Of a stretch of 64,000 bases of DNA, positions 45,026-52,477 are shown one piece after another. Origin of the DNA: JANYCG01 sp031386665 (GTDB lineage Bacteria > Pseudomonadota > Gammaproteobacteria > Burkholderiales > Burkholderiaceae_C). Under the pieces are notes generated by a model, which searched no databases, was not told where the DNA came from, and worked only from the letters and a program-made list of their open reading frames with translations. Where the stretch lies: positions 1-64,000 of the forward strand of contig JANNCN010000023.1 in NCBI GenBank assembly GCA_031386665.1. The letters are read 5' to 3'. The number at the start of each line of letters is the position of its first letter. Within the stretch, counting starts at the first letter, position 1. A program made the translations under genes and the position numbers.

Positions 45026-45703
45026 ATGGACACATTACTTCAGCTTTGGCAATCTCTAACCGGCGTAGCTCAAAAAGGCACCAGTTCAATGGACATGGCG
45101 CAGCTTTTAGCGCTGGCTGCTGCCTTGGGTTGGGCCAGCGGCCTGCGCCTTTACGCGGTGGTTTTTATGACCGGCCTGGCGGGTTGGCTGGGGTGGTTGT
45201 CATTGCCCCAAGGCTTAGCGGTGTTGCAGCACCCGGCGCTCCTGGCAGGCAGTGTGTTCATGCTGTTTGTTGAATTTTTTGCTGACAAAATTCCGGGTGT
45301 CGACACGGTATGGGACTTGGTGCATTCAGTCATTCGCGTACCGGCGGGTGCGGCACTTGCCGCAGGGGTGTTCGGGGCTGACAGCGCGACCATGGGCGTC
45401 ATGGCAGGCTTGCTGGGCGGCACGTTGGCGGCGACTTCGTTTGCAACCAAGGCGACCACCCGCGCTGCCATCAACACATCGCCCGAACCGTTTTCGAACA
45501 TCGCCATGAGTCTGGTTGAAGACGGTGCAGTGATTGGCATGATGTGGTTGGCTACCAACTACCCTGTGAGCTTTGGCATTGCCCTGACGATCGTCTTGGT
45601 CTTGAGTATTTGGCTGCTGATCGTGCTGTTGCGGTTCTTGAAGTCGTTGGTGGCGCGGGTGCGTGGCTGGGTGGGTGGTGCCACCGTGAGTGAGGCACGC
45701 TAG
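45026..45703 (+). CDS. DUF4126-domain membrane protein
   Basis: 225-aa integral membrane protein with about five hydrophobic segments. The DUF4126 pattern is visible: ALGWASGLRLYAVVFMTGLAG (in parts), FVEFFADKIPGVDTVWDLVHSVIRVPAG (in parts), and SFATKATTRAAINTSPEPFSN. The role of the family is unknown. It sits among liu genes with only 32 bp to liuC and 3 bp to the xylanase-like gene, so it is cotranscribed. Confidence 0.82.
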   Translation: MDTLLQLWQSLTGVAQKGTSSMDMAQLLALAAALGWASGLRLYAVVFMTGLAGWLGWLSLPQGLAVLQHPALLAGSVFMLFVEFFADKIPGVDTVWDLVHSVIRVPAGAALAAGVFGADSATMGVMAGLLGGTLAATSFATKATTRAAINTSPEPFSNIAMSLVEDGAVIGMMWLATNYPVSFGIALTIVLVLSIWLLIVLLRFLKSLVARVRGWVGGATVSEAR

Positions 45704-45706
45704 GCC

Positions 45707-46855
45707 GTGCAGCGTCGTGACTTATTGGGCTGGGCCAGTGGCGCCTGCATGGCGAGCGCGTGTCGTGGCGCGGCCAATGGGCAGACGCTGCCTGACATTC
45801 CCGCAACCAACCTGCCAGCGGAGCGTTTGGACATGTTAGCCCGCAGTAGTAGCCGACGCTATGGGTTTGCTGTGCATCCTAGCTATGCCGACAAAGAGCC
45901 AGTGCGCAGCCTCTTGCATCAGCATGCTGGCATCATCACCGCTGAAAACGCCATGAAGTGGCGCAACATTGAGAATGCTTTCGGCAGGCGCGATTACACG
46001 CAAGCGGACCGGGTGGTGGCTATTGCAACCGAACTGAATGTGCCTTTGCGCGGCCACACAGTGGCTTGGCATCAAGCCACCCCAGGTTATTTGGCGAACG
46101 CTACACCTGAACAGTTCACCCAGGCGCAGACGGCGCACTTGCAAGCGCTGATGCTGAGGTACAAGGGCGGTATTCACACGTGGGACGTGCTCAATGAAGC
46201 GATAGATGCAGATTCCAAAACCGCCAACGGCATGCGGGATTCGGTGCTGTCGCGTCTATGGGGTGTTGACCGGTATGGCGCACTTTTCGAGCTTGCCCGT
46301 GAGGCAGATCCAGCGGCCAAGCTCGCCTACAACGACTACGGGGTTGAGCAAGACGAGCCCTGGTGCGATGCGCGCCGTGAGGTCTTGCTGCGCTTGGTTG
46401 AAGGCTGGGTCAAGCGCGGCACTCCCATTGACGTAGTGGGCATACAAGCCCATCTGGATTTGTCACGCCGATTTTCTGCGGTCAAGTTGTTGCGGTTTTT
46501 TGACCAGCTGCAGGACTTGGGCCTGAGCGTTCAAATCACCGAGTTGGACGTGCGCGACACGGCGCTCCCAGGTGATGTACCCACGCGCGATAACGCTGTC
46601 GCGGCGCTGTACCAAGCTTTTCTGGATGCGTGTTTGAGCCACCCGGCCGTAGAAATGGTGGTGATGTGGAATGTGACCGATGATGACAGCTGGGTTAACC
46701 GCTGGACGCAGGGCCAGCAACGCCCAGACAGAACCCCTCAGCGTCCCACTTTGTTCGATCCGCAGGGTCAACCCAAACCTTCGTTCCATGCGGTCGTGCG
46801 TAGTTTGCGCGACGCTTCAGTCAAGTTTGATAGTAAGAAGGCCAGACATGTTTAA
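45707..46855 (+). CDS. Glycoside hydrolase family 10 (endo-1,4-beta-xylanase-like)
   Basis: 382-aa GH10 enzyme. Acid/base Glu164 is in WDVLNEAID, the nucleophile Glu279 in QITELDVRD; GITAENAMKWRNIE-type IITAENAMKWRNIE and RGHTVAWHQATP are also typical. The N-terminus QRRDLLGWASGACMASA looks like a twin-arginine signal, so export is likely. GTG 45707 lies 3 bp after the DUF4126 stop, and its end overlaps liuD by 8 bp. A polysaccharide hydrolase inside a leucine operon is unexpected. Confidence 0.9.
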   Translation: MQRRDLLGWASGACMASACRGAANGQTLPDIPATNLPAERLDMLARSSSRRYGFAVHPSYADKEPVRSLLHQHAGIITAENAMKWRNIENAFGRRDYTQADRVVAIATELNVPLRGHTVAWHQATPGYLANATPEQFTQAQTAHLQALMLRYKGGIHTWDVLNEAIDADSKTANGMRDSVLSRLWGVDRYGALFELAREADPAAKLAYNDYGVEQDEPWCDARREVLLRLVEGWVKRGTPIDVVGIQAHLDLSRRFSAVKLLRFFDQLQDLGLSVQITELDVRDTALPGDVPTRDNAVAALYQAFLDACLSHPAVEMVVMWNVTDDDSWVNRWTQGQQRPDRTPQRPTLFDPQGQPKPSFHAVVRSLRDASVKFDSKKARHV

Positions 46856-48884
46856 AAAAATACTGATTGCCAACCGGGGTGAAATCGCCTGCCGGGTGGC
46901 CGCTACCTGCAAGCAAATGGCTATCAAAACGGTGGCTGTTTATTCAGATGCCGACGCCAATGCCAAGCATGTCAGCGTGTGTGACGAAGCCGTGCACGTG
47001 GGCAGTAGCGCCCCCAAAGACAGCTATTTGAAGTGGGAACGCATTCTGGCCGCCGCCAAGGCCACGGGTGCGCAGGCGGTTCACCCTGGCTATGGTTTTT
47101 TAAGCGAGAACGAAGAGTTCGCCCAAGCCTGCGCTGACGCTGGACTGGTGTTCATCGGCCCGCCGCCCTCAGCCATCAGGGCCATGGGTTTGAAGGCTGA
47201 AAGCAAACAGCTGATGGGCCAAGCCGGGGTGCCCTTGGTGCCTGGCTATCACGGTGCCGATCAAGACCCGGCCTTGCTGCAACGCGAAGCCGATACCATG
47301 GGCTACCCGGTGTTGATCAAAGCCAGCGCAGGCGGTGGCGGCAAAGGCATGCGCGCGGTGGATCGCACTGAAGACTTTGCGCCGGCCTTGGCATCCTGCA
47401 AGCGGGAAGCGCTTAACAGTTTTGGCGATGACGCGGTGCTGATCGAAAAGTACGTGCAACGCCCCCGCCACATTGAGATTCAGGTGTTTGGCGACACCCA
47501 TGGCAACTATGTTTACCTGTTTGAACGCGATTGCTCAGTGCAGCGCCGTCACCAAAAGGTGTTGGAAGAAGCCCCCGCGCCGGGCATGACCGAGGCCATG
47601 CGCTGCCAAATGGGAGAAGCTGCGGTGGCGGCGGCCCGTGCTGTGGCGTATGTGGGCGCAGGTACGGTGGAGTTTATTGTGGAGCAGCAAGCCGACGGCC
47701 GTATGACGTTCTACTTCATGGAAATGAACACGCGTCTCCAGGTGGAGCACCCGGTGACGGAGGCAATTACTGGGCTGGATCTGGTCGAATGGCAGCTTCG
47801 CATTGCCTTTGGCGAGAAACTGCCGCTCTCGCAAGATCAACTGCAAATTCAGGGCCACGCCATCGAGGCGCGCATCTGCGCTGAAAACCCCGACAAGAAC
47901 TTTCTGCCCGCCACGGGCGCGCTGCAGGTGTACGACTTGCCTGATTGCGCCCAATTCGAACGTGCTGAATTTGGCGTGCGGGTGGACTCGGGCGTTCGCG
48001 CGGGCGATGCGATATCGCCCTATTACGATTCCATGATCGCCAAGTTGATCGTGCATGGTGCAACCCGGCAAGAAGCGCTGCAGCGCATGTACGATGCCTT
48101 GGCCAAGACGCACATTGTGGGTTTGCACACCAATGTGCAGTTTTTACGAAACGTTGTGCAAAGTGAATCCTTTGCCAAGGCCAATCTGGACACGGCTTTG
48201 ATTCCGCGAGAAGCCGCTGTGCTATTCAATCAAGAAAAAATTGGCTTGCATTGGGCGGTGGCTGCCGTTGTGGCGCAAACGTTGCTCAATGACCAGGTTC
48301 AGGGCGGCTCCACTGCCATGACAGCAGCCAACGGCTGGCAAGACCCGTGGGCTCGTCGCGATGGATGGCGCTCGCACGGACTGACCCAGCGCAAGTTTCA
48401 ATTTGAGTTTCAGGGCCAGGCATATGCCGCTGTGTTGACCTACCAGCACGATGGCGCGGTGCAACTCGCCATTGAAGGCTCGAGGCAAATGGCGGGTGTT
48501 TTGGGGTTTGCACTCGCTGGCGGCGAGATCGACCTGCAATTCAATGGCCAGAGGCGTCGTATCAAGGTTCATCAGCGAGGCGATGTGGCCCATGTGTTTG
48601 GCCCTGACGGTGCCACCCAAATCACGGTTGTGGATGTGCTGGCCCACGCGGGCGACGGCCAGGCCGACACGGGCCGTTTGACCGCACCCATGCCCGGCAA
48701 GTTGGTGTCTTTTGCCGTGAAGGTGGGTGAGAAGGTGGCCAAAGGCCAGCCGTTGGCCATCATGGACGCCATGAAAATGGAGCACACCATTGCGTCACCC
48801 GCAGTTGGCACTGTGGCTGAGCTGTTGTACGCCCCCGGCGACCAAGTGGCCGAAGGTGCCGAACTGCTGAAGTTGGCCCCCTGA
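46848..48884 (+). CDS. liuD: Methylcrotonyl-CoA carboxylase, biotin carboxylase/carrier (alpha) subunit
   Basis: 678-aa biotin enzyme. The N-terminal biotin carboxylase starts MFKKILIANRGEIACRV and has KASAGGGGKGMR, EKYVQRPRHIEIQVFGD and MEMNTRLQVEHPVTE. A linker of about 110 residues leads to the biotinyl domain, where Lys643 in DAMKMEH is the biotin site. Start is ATG 46848. It uses bicarbonate and ATP and partners LiuB. The 8-bp overlap with the xylanase gene implies translational coupling. Confidence 0.95.
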   Translation: MFKKILIANRGEIACRVAATCKQMAIKTVAVYSDADANAKHVSVCDEAVHVGSSAPKDSYLKWERILAAAKATGAQAVHPGYGFLSENEEFAQACADAGLVFIGPPPSAIRAMGLKAESKQLMGQAGVPLVPGYHGADQDPALLQREADTMGYPVLIKASAGGGGKGMRAVDRTEDFAPALASCKREALNSFGDDAVLIEKYVQRPRHIEIQVFGDTHGNYVYLFERDCSVQRRHQKVLEEAPAPGMTEAMRCQMGEAAVAAARAVAYVGAGTVEFIVEQQADGRMTFYFMEMNTRLQVEHPVTEAITGLDLVEWQLRIAFGEKLPLSQDQLQIQGHAIEARICAENPDKNFLPATGALQVYDLPDCAQFERAEFGVRVDSGVRAGDAISPYYDSMIAKLIVHGATRQEALQRMYDALAKTHIVGLHTNVQFLRNVVQSESFAKANLDTALIPREAAVLFNQEKIGLHWAVAAVVAQTLLNDQVQGGSTAMTAANGWQDPWARRDGWRSHGLTQRKFQFEFQGQAYAAVLTYQHDGAVQLAIEGSRQMAGVLGFALAGGEIDLQFNGQRRRIKVHQRGDVAHVFGPDGATQITVVDVLAHAGDGQADTGRLTAPMPGKLVSFAVKVGEKVAKGQPLAIMDAMKMEHTIASPAVGTVAELLYAPGDQVAEGAELLKLAP

Positions 48885-48915
48885 TGAATGGCCCTTCTGT
48901 TTTGGATTTGAACCA

Positions 48916-49836
48916 ATGAGAATTAGTTTCTGCTGCACTGGCACCAAACCCGAACCCTGGCTGGACGGACTGCGCGCCGCTTTGCCACAGGCCAGCGTTG
49001 AGCTTTGGGCGCCCGGTGCGCCCTTGGCCGACTACGCCGTGGTGTGGGCGCCGCCCCAACAATTTGTGGATGAGCAAACCGCGCTGAAGGCCATGTTCAA
49101 CATTGGGGCGGGAGTTGACGCGCTGATGCGCTTGCGAATTCAACCGCAGACGCAACTGGTGCGCTTGGACGATGCAGGCATGTCGGTGCAAATGGCCGAG
49201 TACGTGTGCCATGCCGTTATCCAGCATTTTCGGGATTTCGACGGCTACCAAGCCGATGTGGGCGCGGGCAAATGGTCTTACCGCAAGCCGCGCCTGCGGT
49301 CTGAATTTCCAATTGGCGTGATGGGACTTGGCGTTTTGGGCGAGCGGGTGGCGCGCGCACTGACACAATTTGATTTCTCCGTGTCGGGTTGGAGCCAGTC
49401 CCCCAAAACCATTGCGGGCGTTCGCAGTTTCGCAGGTGCTGCTCAATTTAATGAATTTTTGGCGGGCTGCAAAGTGTTGGTTTGTTTGTTGCCGCTGACC
49501 GATTCAACGCAAAACGTGATGAATTTGACCAGCCTGTCCAAGTTGCAAGCCGGTGCCTACGTGATCAACGTAGCGCGTGGGGCGCATTTGGTCGATGCTG
49601 ATTTGATCCACCTGCTTGACAGCGGCCATTTGGCAGGGGCCACGCTGGACGTGTTTCGCACCGAGCCACTGCCCGCAGTGCACGCGTTTTGGCAGCACCC
49701 CAAAATTCGCATCACGCCGCACACTTCGGCGCGCACCCTGCGGCACGAGTCCATTGCGCAAATTGTCGGCAAAATACAAGCCATGGAGCAAGGCTTGCCA
49801 ATTGCTGGCGTGGTCAACCCGATTCGAGGCTATTGA
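48916..49836 (+). CDS. D-2-hydroxyacid dehydrogenase (glyoxylate/hydroxypyruvate reductase A type)
   Basis: 306-aa NAD(P)-dependent reductase. The nucleotide site GVMGLGVLGERVARAL lies near residue 135, VLVCLLPLTDSTQNVMN near 190, the Arg in INVARGAHLVD near 218, the Glu in DVFRTEPLP near 247, and the His in RITPHTSA near 266. The short N-terminus and ISFCCTGTKPEPWLDGL pattern match GhrA-type enzymes. It could reduce glyoxylate or hydroxypyruvate to keep shunt carbon balanced. That role is inferred. Confidence 0.87.
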   Translation: MRISFCCTGTKPEPWLDGLRAALPQASVELWAPGAPLADYAVVWAPPQQFVDEQTALKAMFNIGAGVDALMRLRIQPQTQLVRLDDAGMSVQMAEYVCHAVIQHFRDFDGYQADVGAGKWSYRKPRLRSEFPIGVMGLGVLGERVARALTQFDFSVSGWSQSPKTIAGVRSFAGAAQFNEFLAGCKVLVCLLPLTDSTQNVMNLTSLSKLQAGAYVINVARGAHLVDADLIHLLDSGHLAGATLDVFRTEPLPAVHAFWQHPKIRITPHTSARTLRHESIAQIVGKIQAMEQGLPIAGVVNPIRGY

Positions 49837-49890
49837 TAGTGAACAGACGCTTGAACGAGCTTTCTCGCAGCGTCAACCCAAGGAGTTTTG

Positions 49891-50838
49891 ATGAGCTTAC
49901 CCACCAAAGTCAAACTGGTTGATGTCGGCCCCCGCGACGGACTGCAAAATGAAAAGCAAACGGTGCCCTCGGCTGTCAAAGTTGAGCTGGTTCATCGCTT
50001 GCAAGCGGCTGGCTTGACCGAGATTGAAGTCACCAGCTTCGTCAGCCCCAAATGGGTGCCGCAAATGGCCGACAACGCGCAAGTGATGGCTGGCATTGTG
50101 CGCAAACCAGGCGTGCGCTATTCGGTTTTAACGCCAAACAGCAAAGGGCTTGACGCCGCCATGGCCGCACCGCGCCACCTGTGGCCGGATGAAATTGTGG
50201 TGTTTGCCGCAGCCAGCGAATCGTTTAGCCAACGCAATATCAATTGCTCACTTGAAGAGAGCATTGAACGCTTTCGCCCTGTGGCGGAGGTGGCCCGCGC
50301 CAACGGTATTTTTGTGCGCGGGGCGATTTCTTGCGCGGTGGGTTGCCCCTATGAGGGTGACGTTGCCCCCGCCAGCGTTGCCAACGTGGCGCGCCTACTC
50401 AAAGGCATTGGCGTGCAGCACGTTGGGGTGGCAGACACCATTGGCGTGGGCACGCCAGTCAAAGTGCAGCGTGCGCTGGAGGCGACCCTGCAACACTACG
50501 CGCTCAACGATGTGTCAGGCCATTTTCACGATACCTACGGTCAGGCCCTGGCCAACACGCTCATCGCCCTGCAAATGGGCATTTGGCAGTTTGACACCTC
50601 GGTCGCTGGCCTGGGCGGCTGCCCCTTCGCCAAGGGCGCAACAGGCAATGTGGCCTCAGAAGACGTGGTTTACATGCTGCACGGCATGGGCATTGACACC
50701 GGCATTGACCTTGAAAAGCTCATTGATGCGGGCCACTACATCAGCGATTTTTTGCAACGCAAACCGAATTCTCGGGCAGCTACCGCGCTTTTGAACAAGC
50801 GACTGGCTCAAACTGCTGAAGTCGCGGAATCGGCTTGA
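49891..50838 (+). CDS. liuE: Hydroxymethylglutaryl-CoA lyase
   Basis: 315-aa TIM-barrel lyase that splits HMG-CoA into acetoacetate and acetyl-CoA, the last leucine-specific step. VDVGPRDGLQNEK at the N-terminus, EVTSFVSPKWVPQMADN (residues about 43-60), SCAVGCPYEGDV, and AGLGGCPFAKGATGN with the catalytic-loop Cys are diagnostic. ATG 49891 has AGGAG at good spacing. The TTG just before it is disregarded. Confidence 0.95.
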   Translation: MSLPTKVKLVDVGPRDGLQNEKQTVPSAVKVELVHRLQAAGLTEIEVTSFVSPKWVPQMADNAQVMAGIVRKPGVRYSVLTPNSKGLDAAMAAPRHLWPDEIVVFAAASESFSQRNINCSLEESIERFRPVAEVARANGIFVRGAISCAVGCPYEGDVAPASVANVARLLKGIGVQHVGVADTIGVGTPVKVQRALEATLQHYALNDVSGHFHDTYGQALANTLIALQMGIWQFDTSVAGLGGCPFAKGATGNVASEDVVYMLHGMGIDTGIDLEKLIDAGHYISDFLQRKPNSRAATALLNKRLAQTAEVAESA

Positions 50839-50881
50839 TGTCCCCGAACGAATTGGACTGCACAACCCCTTTGACTCTGGC

Positions 50882-51121
50882 ATGACCTCTCCCAGCGCTG
50901 CGCCCAATTACGACTTTTTCACCAAGGCCACTACGCACTTGGTGGCGTCGCCCTGCACCTCGGTTTGCAAAATCAACGTTTCAAGCCAATTGTGTGAAGG
51001 CTGTTTTCGCACCATCGACGAAATCGTCGCTTGGTCGCGCATGGACAACGACGCCAAACGCGCCATCTGGGTGCAAATTGGCATGCGGGCGTCAGGGGTG
51101 GCCAAACCCTCAGCGACATGA
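50882..51121 (+). CDS. DUF1289-domain small protein
   Basis: 79-aa protein with four cysteines in a C-x3-C-x8-C-x2-C pattern at residues about 25-41, followed by RTIDEIVAWSRM, as in the DUF1289 family (probably a small Fe-S or zinc protein). Its TGA overlaps the ATG of the next gene. The role of the family is unknown. Confidence 0.85.
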   Translation: MTSPSAAPNYDFFTKATTHLVASPCTSVCKINVSSQLCEGCFRTIDEIVAWSRMDNDAKRAIWVQIGMRASGVAKPSAT

Positions 51122-51750
51122 AACACATCACTTTTTATTTAGACTTCATTTCGCCCTATGCCTATTTGGCGTTTGAGGCGCTACCGCAGGTGCTCATGGG
51201 GACCAGCTACACAGTGACTTACAAGCCAATTCTGTTCGCAGCTTTGCTTAAACACCACGGCCAGTTGGGCCCCGCTGAAATTCCGACCAAACGCGAATGG
51301 ACTTACCGACAAGTGCAGTGGCTCGCCCAGCGTCAGGGGGCTCCGCTTCAAATGCCTGCCGCGCATCCATTCAACCCGCTGGGTCTACTTCGTTTGGCGC
51401 TGGCCTGCGCGCCCGCCAATCGCTACGTGTGCGAGGTCATTTTCAAGCACGCTTGGGTGGGTGGCGCGGACGCCTCTGGTGCAAATCGCCTGCAAGAGCT
51501 GGCTCAGCGTCTCGCGCCTCGTCTGGATGTGAACAGCTCCGAGGTGAAGGATTTGCTCAAAGCCAACACCGACGAAGCGATTCAAAATGGCGTATTTGGC
51601 GTGCCAACACTGCAGGTGGATGGTAAAAATTTTTGGGGACTTGACGCTTTGCCCATGCTGCGCGACTATATGCAGGGCGATGCGGGGTTTGATTCAGATG
51701 CCTGGGCCAATGCCGCTTTGCTGCCGATAGGCACTGCCAGGCGGAATTGA
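51118..51750 (+). CDS. 2-hydroxychromene-2-carboxylate isomerase family protein
   Basis: 210-aa kappa-class GST/DsbA-like protein. It starts ITFYLDFISPYAYLAFEAL, with the active Ser in SPYAYLA, and includes KPILFAALLKHHGQLGPAEIP (in parts) and GVFGVPTLQVDGKNFWGLDAL (in parts), the cis-Pro end of the thioredoxin fold. In naphthalene degraders such enzymes isomerise chromene carboxylates. Here no aromatic pathway is nearby, so a general glutathione-dependent isomerase is likelier. ATG 51118 overlaps DUF1289 by 4 bp. Confidence 0.88.
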   Translation: MKHITFYLDFISPYAYLAFEALPQVLMGTSYTVTYKPILFAALLKHHGQLGPAEIPTKREWTYRQVQWLAQRQGAPLQMPAAHPFNPLGLLRLALACAPANRYVCEVIFKHAWVGGADASGANRLQELAQRLAPRLDVNSSEVKDLLKANTDEAIQNGVFGVPTLQVDGKNFWGLDALPMLRDYMQGDAGFDSDAWANAALLPIGTARRN

Positions 51751-51793
51751 ACGGGCGCTGGTTCAGTTTGGCGTTGAATGGGTAGAATTGGAG

Positions 51794-51819
51794 AAAAAAG
51801 AACCTGCAGGTTCTTTTTT
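51794..51819 (+). terminator. 26-bp perfect palindrome, probable terminator (copy 3 of 3)
   Basis: Identical to the palindromes at 837 and 2274, with one extra T after it. It begins 44 bp past the isomerase stop, in the right place to end the long liu transcript. Confidence 0.75.
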
Positions 51820-51843
51820 TCCAAAGGGTGCTGTAGGAACCCG

Positions 51844-51910
51844 TATTTTGAATCATTTAAGCCTCTAGCTCTCGAATAATATAGGTTTATTGCTATTAAT
51901 AATATAGCAT
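51844..51910 (-). repeat. Dispersed intergenic repeat, copy 6 (reverse orientation)
   Basis: On the minus strand it reads ATGCTATATTATTAATAGCA, then ACCTATATTATTCGAGAG, then CTAGAGGCTTAAATGATTC. The palindrome at 51794 is 25 bp away on the downstream side in repeat orientation. The copy ends 14 bp before the next gene's ATG. Confidence 0.8.
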
Positions 51911-51923
51911 TTTGAGGTTGATC

Positions 51924-52226
51924 ATGTTGTTGGCGGTGGTTGTCCTGAAAAGCCTGGTCGAAATCACCTTGATGGTGATCTTCGGGCGTTTTGTATTGGG
52001 CCGTCTGATTGGCGTCCAACGCCAGAGCAATATCATTTGGCAGCTTTTGGACATTACTGCCAAGCCTGCGCTTCGGCTGACTCGCGCGCTCAGCCCTGGT
52101 TTTATTCTGGACTGCTACATTCCCTGGCTCGCAGCAAGCTGGCTGGCAGCCGTCTGGCTCATTGCCTTGAAGCTGAAAATCGGCATTTGCTTGCAAATCG
52201 GGCTTCTGGCCTGCAAAGTCAATTGA
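51924..52226 (+). CDS. Small conserved-looking membrane protein
   Basis: About 100 aa with two hydrophobic segments (residues 1-28 and about 62-95) and an amphipathic middle, ITAKPALRLTRALSP, with Cys residues near the C-terminus (KIGICLQIGLLACKVN). I do not know a function. I recall similar small proteins next to DUF4212 genes in relatives. Its TGA overlaps the TTG of the DUF4212 gene (TTGA), so it is coupled to the symporter pair. Confidence 0.65.
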   Translation: MLLAVVVLKSLVEITLMVIFGRFVLGRLIGVQRQSNIIWQLLDITAKPALRLTRALSPGFILDCYIPWLAASWLAAVWLIALKLKIGICLQIGLLACKVN

Positions 52227-52477
52227 ACCCCAAGCACCGCTCCTCGTGGAACAGAAACCTTTGGGTGATCAGCCTGCTGCTGGGTTTGTGGTTTGTTTTG
52301 AGCTTTGTGTTGATGTACTTTGCCCGCGAGCTGACCTTCAATTTTTTTGGGTGGCCGTTTTCGTTTTGGGTTGCTGGGCAAGGCGCACCGTTTGCGTACT
52401 GCCTCATCATCTTTTTTTATGCCCGGTACATGAATCGGCTGGATGCCGAACATGACCGCGCAGAGGCGGAGGCTTAG
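52223..52477 (+). CDS. DUF4212 protein, small subunit of Na+/solute symporter
   Basis: 84-aa protein with two membrane helices (WVISLLLGLWFVLSFVLMYFA, in parts, and FAYCLIIFFYARYM), with FNFFGWPFSFWVAGQGAP between them, the DUF4212 signature. The TTG at 52223 gives the family length. It ends TAG overlapping the GTG of the large subunit. The longer frame to 52037 is a shadow of the upstream gene. Confidence 0.88.
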   Translation: MNPKHRSSWNRNLWVISLLLGLWFVLSFVLMYFARELTFNFFGWPFSFWVAGQGAPFAYCLIIFFYARYMNRLDAEHDRAEAEA

